Below are positions 1 through 8,470 of a stretch of DNA of 35,916 bases, one piece after another (positions within the stretch are counted from its first letter, which is position 1; each line of letters begins with the position of its first letter). The stretch spans positions 1-35,916 of the forward strand of contig JAAWCO010000088.1 in assembly GCA_022793315.1 (NCBI GenBank), in the 5' to 3' direction. Under the pieces are notes generated by a model that ran no database searches, had not been told where the DNA came from, and saw only the letters and a list, made by a program, of their open reading frames with translations. The stretch comes from Clostridiales bacterium (GTDB lineage Bacteria > Bacillota > Clostridia > Oscillospirales > Acutalibacteraceae). The position numbers were made by a program, and so were the translations under genes.

Positions 1-57
1 CCGCTGCCTGCGTTCGGGCAAGGTCACCCGCGCCGTCTGATTCATCGTACTGGTCAA

Positions 58-95
58 AAATCCGGCATGCGCCTCTCAGGCGTATGCCGGATTTT
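58..95. terminator. Bidirectional Rho-independent terminator
   Basis: AAATCCGGCATGCGCCT / AGGCGTATGCCGGATTT, ~17-bp stem with one G-T pair and a 3-nt loop, flanked by A and T tracts; lies downstream of ruvX. Confidence 0.8.
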
Positions 96-155
96 CTATA
101 TACGCACAAAGAAAAAGGATATGTCCATCCCCTCCAGCACCAAAGGGGGAGCACA

Positions 156-578
156 TCAGTTCTCTCGATTTTTACGGCTGTCGAGATAATCCTGCAAAAT
201 AATCACAGCCGATACCGTATCCACCACCTGCTTCCGCTTTTTTCCTCGGGTATCGGTCTGATTCAAAAAACCAATCGCAGAAACAGTGGTCAGACGTTCA
301 TCCCAAAGCGTGACGGAAAGGCCGGTTCTGGTTTGCAGCCGCTGGGCAAAGTCCTCCGCCAGACGAGCACTTTCGCCCCGCGTACCATCCATATTCCGAG
401 GATGGCCGACCACGATGGCCCCGGCGCCAAGCTCTTCCACCTTTTCCGTCACCTGCTCCAGCAGTCGCTCCCGGTCCTTTTGAAACAGAGTGCCCACCGG
501 TGACGCCAGCCGTTCTGAGGAATCGCAGATCGCCAGTCCAGTCCTCGCCACCCCAAAATCTACACTGAGTATCCTCAT
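156..578 (-). CDS. ruvX: Putative pre-16S rRNA nuclease / Holliday junction resolvase RuvX (YqgF)
   Basis: MRILSVDFGVARTGLAICD...VVGHPRNMDGT...LWDERLTTVSA; internal Met preferred over the 605 start. Confidence 0.9.
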   Translation of the reverse strand: MRILSVDFGVARTGLAICDSSERLASPVGTLFQKDRERLLEQVTEKVEELGAGAIVVGHPRNMDGTRGESARLAEDFAQRLQTRTGLSVTLWDERLTTVSAIGFLNQTDTRGKKRKQVVDTVSAVIILQDYLDSRKNREN

Positions 579-589
579 GCCATCCCCTC

Positions 590-1240
590 TTATGTTCTCC
601 ACCATGACTGTTTTTCAAAGGTGGAAATCTCTCTGTCCAGATGAGAATTGTCATTTTCATAGAGAATGCGGCGGCTGTTCCCATCAAACTCCAGCCGAGC
701 CACCGAGGTGTTGTCTGCCCAGGGGATATCGTTCAGCCTCTCCACCGGCCAGCCACGCATCCAGCACAGGGCGTTCCGGATCGTACAGCCATGGGAGGTA
801 ACCACCGCCGTCTTTCCCTCGAACCGGGCGGCAATGTCGGAAAGAGCCTGTGCCATCCGCTCGTATACCGCCTGCATGCTTTCCCCTTCCCGGGGATGAA
901 AGCTCCACGGCGTATGCAGCCAGGCCGCGCCCTCTTCAGGATACAGGCTGTCAAGATCATCCCATGCCTTTCCCTCCCACCGGCCGCCGTTGATTTCCTT
1001 CAGACGCGGGTCGGTTTCAATGGCCAGACCATGCCGGCCGTTCACCGCCTGAGCGGTTCGATAGGCGCGTTTCAGCGGACTGGACACGATTCCGTCCAGC
1101 GGGATGTCCTGAAATCGTTCAGTGAGCCGCTCCAGCTGCCGGACACCGTTTTCGCTGATCTCGCTGTCAATGTGTCCCTGAAAAATCCGTTTGATATTAC
1201 CCTCGGCTTCACAGTGCCGCACCAGATACAGGGTAGTCAT
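590..1240 (-). CDS. Histidine phosphatase (phosphoglycerate mutase-like) family protein
   Basis: MTTLYLVRHCEAEGN RHG motif, SSPLKRAYRTAQ, VVTSHGCTIR. Confidence 0.88.
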   Translation of the reverse strand: MTTLYLVRHCEAEGNIKRIFQGHIDSEISENGVRQLERLTERFQDIPLDGIVSSPLKRAYRTAQAVNGRHGLAIETDPRLKEINGGRWEGKAWDDLDSLYPEEGAAWLHTPWSFHPREGESMQAVYERMAQALSDIAARFEGKTAVVTSHGCTIRNALCWMRGWPVERLNDIPWADNTSVARLEFDGNSRRILYENDNSHLDREISTFEKQSWWRT

Positions 1241-1440
1241 CCCTCTGCTCCTTTCTGTCCAGCCAGCGCACCAAAGCAGCGAAAAAATCCAGAAGGAAAA
1301 CAAGGCCGCAGCAACACGGCTGTCCCCGGCAGACGCTGGCCCACCGGTATCCTCCGCTTGGCTGAGACTTTCCGTTCCCTGCCCTCTTTCGGCCCTTTTG
1401 GAGGTGTGTTGGCTGTCATCTTTCTCACGGAATTCACCAC
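1237..1440 (-). CDS. Small hypothetical ORF between pyrD and the phosphatase gene
   Basis: 67-aa ORF overlapping the pyrD stop and ATGA-coupled to the phosphatase start; no recognised family. Confidence 0.3.
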   Translation of the reverse strand: MVNSVRKMTANTPPKGPKEGRERKVSAKRRIPVGQRLPGTAVLLRPCFPSGFFRCFGALAGQKGAEG

Positions 1441-2351
1441 TTTTTCAGCGTACCGGTCAATTCGCTGATACTCTTCATCCCGTTCTGCTCCGCATAACGT
1501 TCCAGTCCCTCGATGATGCGGGGCATGGCCATCGGGTCACGGAAATTGGCGGTTCCCACCTGAACGGCGGAAGCGCCTGCAATCATCATTTCCGCTGCAT
1601 CCTCCCAGGTGGAGACACCGCCGATTCCGATCAAAGGAAGCGATACCCGCTGATAAACCTCCTGCACCATACGGACAGCCACTGGAAAAACCGCCGGCCC
1701 GGACAGCCCGCCGGTATTGTTGTGAAGAACTGGGCGTCTGGTACGCAGATCAATCCGCATACCGGTCAGGGTATTGATCAGCGAAAGCACGTCTGCCCCA
1801 GCGGCCTCCGCTGCCGCTGCCATATCACCGATACTGGTGACATTGGGCGTCAGCTTGACGATCAGCGGCTTGCAGCAGCGGCGGCGTACCTCTGCCGTGA
1901 CCTGCTCCACGCTCTGGCAGGAGGTTCCAAAGCTGGCACCGCCCTCTTTCACATTGGGGCAGGAAATATTGAGCTCCACCATATGGACGGCAGAGTCCTC
2001 CAGCCTTTCCGCCATGGCGCAATACTCCTCCAGTGTGCTGCCCGCTATGTTGGCAATCACCACCGTGTCCTGCTGAAGCAGCCAGGGAAGATGAATGGAA
2101 AGAAACGCCTCCACACCGGGATTCTGTAATCCCACGCTGTTGAGCATTCCCGCAGGAGTCTCCGCAATGCGGGAGGGTGGGTTTCCCGCCCGTTCCTTCA
2201 AGGTCGTCCCCTTGCAGGAAATGCCACCCAGCAGAGAAACCGGATAAAATTCGTTGTATTCCATCCCGTAGCCAAAGGTGCCGGAAGCGGCGATCACGGG
2301 ATTTTTCAGCTCTACACCGGCGACGGTCACGCGCAGATCACTCACTCCCAC
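1434..2351 (-). CDS. pyrD: Dihydroorotate dehydrogenase B, catalytic subunit
   Basis: FGYGMEYNEFYP, GTTLKERAGNPPSRIAETPAGMLNSVGLQNPG, ELNISCPNVKEGG. Confidence 0.95.
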   Translation of the reverse strand: MGVSDLRVTVAGVELKNPVIAASGTFGYGMEYNEFYPVSLLGGISCKGTTLKERAGNPPSRIAETPAGMLNSVGLQNPGVEAFLSIHLPWLLQQDTVVIANIAGSTLEEYCAMAERLEDSAVHMVELNISCPNVKEGGASFGTSCQSVEQVTAEVRRRCCKPLIVKLTPNVTSIGDMAAAAEAAGADVLSLINTLTGMRIDLRTRRPVLHNNTGGLSGPAVFPVAVRMVQEVYQRVSLPLIGIGGVSTWEDAAEMMIAGASAVQVGTANFRDPMAMPRIIEGLERYAEQNGMKSISELTGTLKKW

Positions 2352-3118
2352 ACCACCTCCTTTGCCGGAAAAACAGGGCCGTTAAGACAAACCCGCTGCA
2401 TTCGTTCCTCTCCCGACTCCTCCCGAATCATACAGGCACAGCCGATACAGGCTCCCACACCGCAGCCCATCCGTTCCTCCAGAGAAACGTAGCAGTCGCT
2501 CCCGCAGGCAGCGGCCAGCTCCGCTACCCTCTTCATCATCGGCCGGGGGCCGCAGGTGTACACCACATCACCGGAATGGGAGGACAGCTGCTCCTCCAGC
2601 ACCTGCGTGGTAAAACCGTGATATCCGGCGGAACCGTCGTCAGTACACAGAAGCACCCGTGCGCCGGCGGCGGTGAAATCGTCCCCCAGAATCGCTGCGG
2701 AGGACGAGCGGAACCCGGCAATCACGACAGCGTTTGTCCCATAATGCCGCGCCAGCGGCAGCAGAGGAGGCGTACCGATTCCACCGCCCACCAGCACCGC
2801 TTTTTGAGAGGGCTCAAGCAGGGGAAAACCATGTCCCAGCGGCCCAATCAGATCCAGCGTTTCTCCCCTCTGTCTGTCCGCCAACCAGGCAGTTCCCTTT
2901 CCTCTCACCTCAAAGACCAGGCGGAGAACGCCCAGTGTCGGGTCAAACCCGCACAGAGAAATGGGCCGCCGGAGAAGATATTCCCCACACAATATTCCCA
3001 CAAACTGACCCGCAGCCGCAGCCGAAGCCATTCGGGGGGCGGAAACGGTGCAGTTCCAGATACCGGGCGCCATTTTGCTCATACCAAGAATGCGGGCATG
3101 CTCCTGTGTATAACGCAT
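2342..3118 (-). CDS. pyrK: Dihydroorotate dehydrogenase B, electron transfer subunit
   Basis: LLRRPISLCGFD, VGGGIGTPPLLPLA, C-terminal 2Fe-2S cluster MGCGVGACIGCAC. Confidence 0.95.
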   Translation of the reverse strand: MRYTQEHARILGMSKMAPGIWNCTVSAPRMASAAAAGQFVGILCGEYLLRRPISLCGFDPTLGVLRLVFEVRGKGTAWLADRQRGETLDLIGPLGHGFPLLEPSQKAVLVGGGIGTPPLLPLARHYGTNAVVIAGFRSSSAAILGDDFTAAGARVLLCTDDGSAGYHGFTTQVLEEQLSSHSGDVVYTCGPRPMMKRVAELAAACGSDCYVSLEERMGCGVGACIGCACMIREESGEERMQRVCLNGPVFPAKEVVWE

Positions 3119-3130
3119 CGTTGTATCACC

Positions 3131-6100
3131 TCAGATTCCGGTAATATCCAGCAACTCCATGTCGGCCATGGTCTTTTTCATCGCCAGACACTTCAGCATC
3201 GCGTTGGCGGTGTCAATGGAGGTGAAGACCGGGATGGCTCTTTCAATCGCCATCCGCCGCATCCGGACGCTGGCCAGCCGGGGATCGCGCCCATGGGCGT
3301 CGGTGGAGAGAATATAATCAATTTTTCCGCTTTCGAGAAGATCGACAATATTGGGATGCTCCTCATGCATCTTCCGAACGGCGGAGGCGGGAATCATCTC
3401 CCGGTTCAGCTTGTTGGCCGTACCAGCAGTGGCATACAGGGAGAAGCCCATCTGGGCAAAGCGGTCCGCAATAACCATCGCCTCCGGCTTGTCGGAATCC
3501 CGCACCGTGATCAGAACACCGCCGCTCTTTTTCATCTGATAGCCGGCGCCAGCCAGCCCCTTGAGCAGCGCCTCGTCAAAGGCTTTAGCCAGTCCCAGCA
3601 CCTCGCCCGTAGACTTCATTTCCGGTCCGAGCTGCACATCCAGATCCCGCAGCTTTTCAAAGGAGAAAACTGGCACCTTAACCGCTACAATATCCCGTTC
3701 AGGGTACAGGCCGGTGCCAAAGCCCATGTCCTTCAGCGTCTCGCCGAGCATGCAGCGGGTCGCCAGCTCCACCATCGGGATATTGGTCACCTTGCTGATA
3801 TACGGAACCGTGCGGGATGAGCGGGGATTGACCTCAATCACATAAACGGTATCCTGATAAACCACATATTGGATATTGACCAGCCCCACCACCTTCAGCG
3901 CCCGGGCCAGCCGCCCAGTATAGGTCACGATGGTATCCCGGACCTTCTGGCTCAGCGTCTGAGCAGGATAGACTGAAATGGAATCGCCCGAATGGACGCC
4001 CGCCCGCTCCACATGCTCCATAATGCCGGGAATGAGATAATCATCACCGTCACAGATGGCGTCTACCTCTACTTCGCAGCCCATCAGATATTTATCAATC
4101 AGCACCGGGTTCTCCAGCTTCTGTGCGGTGATAATCGCCATATATTCGGTCACGTCGCTGTCGTCATAAGCAATGATCATGTTCTGTCCGCCCAGCACAT
4201 AGGAGGGACGCAGCAGCACCGGATAACCCAGACGACGGGCCACCTCCAGCGCTTCGGCAGCAGTGAAAACCGTATCGCCCTTCGGACGGGGAATCCCGCA
4301 CTGCTCCAGCAGCGCGTCGAAGCGCTCCCGGTCCTCCGCCGCGTCAATGCTGTCGGCCGGAGTACCCAGAATCCGCACACCCCGTTTTTCCAGATGCTTG
4401 GTCAGCTTAATAGCGGTCTGACCGCCGAACTGCACCACCACCGCTTCCGGCCTTTCGGTCTCCAGCACACTGTCCACGTCCTCCGGCGTCAGAGGGTCGA
4501 AGTACAGCCGGTCGGAGGTATCAAAATCGGTGGACACCGTTTCCGGATTGTTATTGGCGATAATCGCCTCATACCCCAGCTTTTTCAGCGTCCGGACGCA
4601 GTGCACAGAGCAGTAATCAAACTCTATGCCCTGTCCGATCCGGATGGGGCCGGAACCGAAGACAATGATCCGCTTTTTGCCCGAATTCAACTCCTGATTA
4701 TAAAGCTCCGCTTCATTCTCCTCATCCCAGGAGGAGTAGAAATACGGGGTCTCCGCATGGAACTCCGCCGCACAGGTGTCCACCATTTTATAGCTGGCGC
4801 TCTTTTTTACCGGCGGAGACTGATGCGAGAGCGCGGTAATCGTCCTGTCCAAAAAACCGAGACGCTTGGCCTGCATATAAATTTCCGGAGTAAGGGTCTC
4901 CTCCGTCAGCACCTTTTCCATCGCTGCCAGACGGTTCAGCTTGGATAAAAACCAGCGGTCAATCCTGGTCATTTCAAAGATTTCATCCGCCGTCATGATT
5001 TTCCGTTTCAGGGCGGTATAAATGGCAAAGATACGCTCATCGTCCATACGGCCGATAATTTCCCGGATTTCCTGATCGTTCTTTTCCTCCACACGGGGCA
5101 GATTGGGTGTATCAATGCCCAACTCGATGGAGCGGATCGCCTTCATAAAGGCGATTTCAAAGCCCGGACCGATCGACATCACCTCACCGGTTGCCTTCAT
5201 CTGTGTACCCAGATGGCGGTCGGCGTAAACAAATTTGTCGAATGGCCATTTAGGAAACTTAATGACACAATAATCCACCGCCGGTTCATTGCAGGCATAG
5301 GTTTTTCCGGTCACGGCATTGATAATTTCATCCAGCCGGTAGCCAATGGCAATCTTGCACGCTACCTTGGCGATGGGATAGCCGGTCGCCTTGGAGGCCA
5401 GCGCAGAGGAGCGGGAGACGCGGGGGTTGACTTCAATCACGGCGTATTCCAGACTGTCGGGCTTGAGGGCAAACTGCACATTGCAGCCTCCCTCCACTCC
5501 GAGAGCGGACACAATGTTGAGAGCAGCGGCACGCATCATGCGGAATTCGTAGGCGGTCAGGGTCTGGGCAGGAGCCACTACAATAGAATCGCCCGTGTGA
5601 ACGCCGACAGGATCGACGTTTTCCATTGAGCACACATCAATACAGTTGCCTGCCCCGTCCCGGATCACCTCAAATTCGATCTCTTTCCAGCCGGCCACAC
5701 TTTTTTCAATCAACACCTGATGGATCAGAGAGGCGCGCAGCCCGCCCGTACAGATTTCCCTCATCTCCTCATCCGAATGGACAAAGCCGCCGCCGGTGCC
5801 GCCCAGCGTATAGGCCGGGCGCACCACTACCGGATACTCAATCTCATGAGCAAAAGCAATCGCGTCCTCCACCGATTCCACCACTCTGGAAGGAATGCAG
5901 GGCTCGCCGATGGAGAGCATCGTATCCTTAAATGCCTGGCGATCCTCCGCCTTGCGGATGGTGTCGGGATTCACCCCCAGCAGTTTGATGCCCCGCGAGG
6001 TCAGAAAATCACCCTCCGACAGCTCCATTCCAATATTCAGACCGGTCTGCCCGCCCATGTTGGCCAGCACACTGTCCGGCTTTTCGATATCAATAATCCT

Positions 6101-6325
6101 CTGAATGACCTCTACGGTCAGGGGCTCAATATAAATCTTATCCGCCATGGTTTTGTCGGTCATGATGGTGGCCGGGTTGGAGTTGACCAGTACCACCTCC
6201 AGCCCCTCCTCCTTCAGGGCGCGGCACGCCTGTGTACCCGCATAGTCAAACTCGGCGGCCTGTCCGATCACAATCGGACCGGAGCCAATCATAAGAACCT
6301 TGTGGACATCTGTACGTTTTGGCAT
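3131..6325 (-). CDS. carB: Carbamoyl-phosphate synthase large subunit
   Basis: 1064 aa, duplicated ATP-grasp synthetase halves (KVLMIGSGPIVIGQAAEFDY..., RIIVFGSGPIRIGQGIEFDY...), C-terminal MGS-like domain. Confidence 0.97.
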   Translation of the reverse strand: MPKRTDVHKVLMIGSGPIVIGQAAEFDYAGTQACRALKEEGLEVVLVNSNPATIMTDKTMADKIYIEPLTVEVIQRIIDIEKPDSVLANMGGQTGLNIGMELSEGDFLTSRGIKLLGVNPDTIRKAEDRQAFKDTMLSIGEPCIPSRVVESVEDAIAFAHEIEYPVVVRPAYTLGGTGGGFVHSDEEMREICTGGLRASLIHQVLIEKSVAGWKEIEFEVIRDGAGNCIDVCSMENVDPVGVHTGDSIVVAPAQTLTAYEFRMMRAAALNIVSALGVEGGCNVQFALKPDSLEYAVIEVNPRVSRSSALASKATGYPIAKVACKIAIGYRLDEIINAVTGKTYACNEPAVDYCVIKFPKWPFDKFVYADRHLGTQMKATGEVMSIGPGFEIAFMKAIRSIELGIDTPNLPRVEEKNDQEIREIIGRMDDERIFAIYTALKRKIMTADEIFEMTRIDRWFLSKLNRLAAMEKVLTEETLTPEIYMQAKRLGFLDRTITALSHQSPPVKKSASYKMVDTCAAEFHAETPYFYSSWDEENEAELYNQELNSGKKRIIVFGSGPIRIGQGIEFDYCSVHCVRTLKKLGYEAIIANNNPETVSTDFDTSDRLYFDPLTPEDVDSVLETERPEAVVVQFGGQTAIKLTKHLEKRGVRILGTPADSIDAAEDRERFDALLEQCGIPRPKGDTVFTAAEALEVARRLGYPVLLRPSYVLGGQNMIIAYDDSDVTEYMAIITAQKLENPVLIDKYLMGCEVEVDAICDGDDYLIPGIMEHVERAGVHSGDSISVYPAQTLSQKVRDTIVTYTGRLARALKVVGLVNIQYVVYQDTVYVIEVNPRSSRTVPYISKVTNIPMVELATRCMLGETLKDMGFGTGLYPERDIVAVKVPVFSFEKLRDLDVQLGPEMKSTGEVLGLAKAFDEALLKGLAGAGYQMKKSGGVLITVRDSDKPEAMVIADRFAQMGFSLYATAGTANKLNREMIPASAVRKMHEEHPNIVDLLESGKIDYILSTDAHGRDPRLASVRMRRMAIERAIPVFTSIDTANAMLKCLAMKKTMADMELLDITGI

Positions 6326-6361
6326 AGTATCATCCTTTCGCAGTTGCGGAAAATGAAGGCT

Positions 6362-7447
6362 TCAGGCCCGGTTCGCCTCAATCAGCGAGACAAATTCGTC
6401 AAATATCCATGCGGTATCCTGATAACCGTTGCCGTCAGACGGTTCAAACTGTACCGTGAAGACCGGACAGTCCCGGTAGCGGATCCCCTCTACTGTACCA
6501 TCGTTGACATTGTGCAGGAACACATCCATCCTTTGGGCGTCCAGACTCTCCTCCTCCACGGTATAGCCGTGATTCTGCTCGGTCACCATCACACGGCCGC
6601 TGCGGCTGTCGCGTACCGGCTGATTGCTTCCCCGATGGCCCACCGGCAGCTTGACAATCGAACCCCCGGCCGCCACGGCCATCAGCTGGTGACCCAGTCC
6701 CCATCCGAATACCGGCCGGCCACTGGCGGCCAGCCCCTTAATAATCTCCACTATTTCCGGGTTATCCCAGGGATCCCCGGGGCCATCGGAAAGCACGATG
6801 CCGTCGGGATGAGAAGCCAGCAGCTCCTTCGCGGAAGTATGGGCCGGATAGAGGGTACAGGAACAGCCTCGCGTCAGAAAATATTCCAGGATCGAACGGC
6901 GGAAGCCATAATCCGGAATGACGATTTCATAGCGGGAATTTTCGGCGGCATAGCGTTTCGGCGCCTCAATGGTGATCGCACCGACCGCCGGCGGCACCCG
7001 ATAGGCCTTTGCCTGCCGGAGCAGCTCCTCACGATTGTCGAGAGAGGGAGCAATCACGCCATTCATCACACCATGGTCCCGGATATGGCGGGTGAGAGCA
7101 CGTGTATCAATGCCGCAAAGCCCCACGATATTCTGCTGCCGAAGATATTCATCCAGTGTAACAAACTCATGGGCATCCGTGGGTTCTACACACCATTCGC
7201 GCACAATATATCCGCTGGCCACCAGCCGGGATTCACTAACAGGATCCACCCCACGATTACCGATCAGCGGATAGGTCTGCACCACAATCTGACCGGAATA
7301 GGTGGGGTCCATCAGCAGATCCTGATAGGTGGTCATATCGGTGTTGAACACCACCTCGCCAAAGGCGGTACCTCCGGCTCCCATGGAATATCCCTGATAC
7401 TCAGTCCCATCCTCCAGCAACAGGTATGCCGGCTTTATCTTTTCCAT
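6362..7447 (-). CDS. carA: Carbamoyl-phosphate synthase small subunit with degenerate glutaminase triad
   Basis: CarA N-domain (AYLLLEDGTEYQGYSMG, DTRALTRHIRDHG) plus class I GATase fold (LSDGPGDP, FGWGLGHQ, EQNHGY). Cys->Gly250, His->Glu335 and Glu->Ser337 at the catalytic positions. Confidence 0.93.
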   Translation of the reverse strand: MEKIKPAYLLLEDGTEYQGYSMGAGGTAFGEVVFNTDMTTYQDLLMDPTYSGQIVVQTYPLIGNRGVDPVSESRLVASGYIVREWCVEPTDAHEFVTLDEYLRQQNIVGLCGIDTRALTRHIRDHGVMNGVIAPSLDNREELLRQAKAYRVPPAVGAITIEAPKRYAAENSRYEIVIPDYGFRRSILEYFLTRGCSCTLYPAHTSAKELLASHPDGIVLSDGPGDPWDNPEIVEIIKGLAASGRPVFGWGLGHQLMAVAAGGSIVKLPVGHRGSNQPVRDSRSGRVMVTEQNHGYTVEEESLDAQRMDVFLHNVNDGTVEGIRYRDCPVFTVQFEPSDGNGYQDTAWIFDEFVSLIEANRA

Positions 7448-7516
7448 CTGCGTACTCCCTTTCCTGATTTAAATCGTCCTCATCTCCGTCAAAGTCCTAC
7501 GTTTGACGCCAGCCGC

Positions 7517-8464
7517 CTATCTCACCGAAGCGAGAGCTTCCTTCATGCGCAGGGCCTCCCGCCGGGCCGCCCCGGCAAAATCTTCAGGGGGACAGCCCTC
7601 CTTTTGCCACGCGCAGAGGAGCGCACGGGAGGAATTCACCACTGCCCCCATTCCATCCGAATCGAATGCACCAGCGACATCGGAGGCTCCCCCTCCCTGT
7701 GCACCGTAGCCGGGCACCAGAAAAAAGGTGTGCGGCAGCACCCGCCGCAGCTCGGTCAGCTGCTCCGGCCAGGTCGCCCCCACCACGGCTCCCACGCCGG
7801 AGTAGCCATATTTCCCGGGCAATTGCTCCCCCCATGTTTCGCACAGGGCGCCCATTCGCCGGTATATGGTTTCGCCGCTCTCCAGCCGCAGGTCCTGAAG
7901 CTCACCCGACGAAGGATTGGAGGTCTTTACCAGAACAAACAAACCCCTGTCGTGCCGGCGGCACACCTCCAGCAGGGGACGTATCCCATCCATTCCCAGA
8001 TAGCCGTTGACCGTCAGCGCATCGCCGCCAAACGCTTCGCAGGCCTTGTCCGCCACCATCGTTTCCCCCAGATGGGCGGCGGCATAAGCCTCCATCGTGG
8101 AGCCGATGTCGTTTCTCTTTCCATCGGTGATGACGAAAAGTCCCTTTGCATGGGCATATGCAATCGTTTCACACAGAGCCCGCATACCCGGCCATCCAAA
8201 CAGCTCATAGTAGGCAGCCTGAGGCTTAACAGCCGGAACAATATCGCAAAGAGCGTCAATCAATTCCTGATTGAAACGCAGAATCGCCGCCGCCGCTCCC
8301 TCCAGCGTTTCGCCCCATTCCCGAAAGGCCTCTTGTTTTATGTACTCCGGCAGATATTCCAGCCGGGGGTCCAGTCCCGCCACGGTGGGATTGTCCTTTT
8401 TCCGTATGGCCTCCATCAATCTGTCCAGCGCCATCTGTCTGCCATCCTTTCTTTTCCCCATCAA
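7517..8464 (-). CDS. pyrF: Orotidine-5'-phosphate decarboxylase (long type)
   Basis: PTVAGLDPRLEYLPEY, DGKRNDIGSTMEAYA, VNGYLGMDGIRPLLE, VVGATWPEQL. Confidence 0.93.
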   Translation of the reverse strand: MMGKRKDGRQMALDRLMEAIRKKDNPTVAGLDPRLEYLPEYIKQEAFREWGETLEGAAAAILRFNQELIDALCDIVPAVKPQAAYYELFGWPGMRALCETIAYAHAKGLFVITDGKRNDIGSTMEAYAAAHLGETMVADKACEAFGGDALTVNGYLGMDGIRPLLEVCRRHDRGLFVLVKTSNPSSGELQDLRLESGETIYRRMGALCETWGEQLPGKYGYSGVGAVVGATWPEQLTELRRVLPHTFFLVPGYGAQGGGASDVAGAFDSDGMGAVVNSSRALLCAWQKEGCPPEDFAGAARREALRMKEALASVR

Positions 8465-8470
8465 CAGTTA

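Noticed and set aside
1-40. Possible + strand CDS end (...RCLRSGKVTRAV*)
   Set aside because: Frame is open to a TGA at 38-40 followed by a terminator, but 12 codons are too few to support a call.
84-503. 139-aa + ORF near window start
   Set aside because: Antisense to ruvX and begins inside the terminator hairpin.
2177-3820. 547-aa + strand ORF antisense to pyrD/pyrK/carB
   Set aside because: Same reason: antisense to clearly identified genes, composition typical of shadow ORFs.
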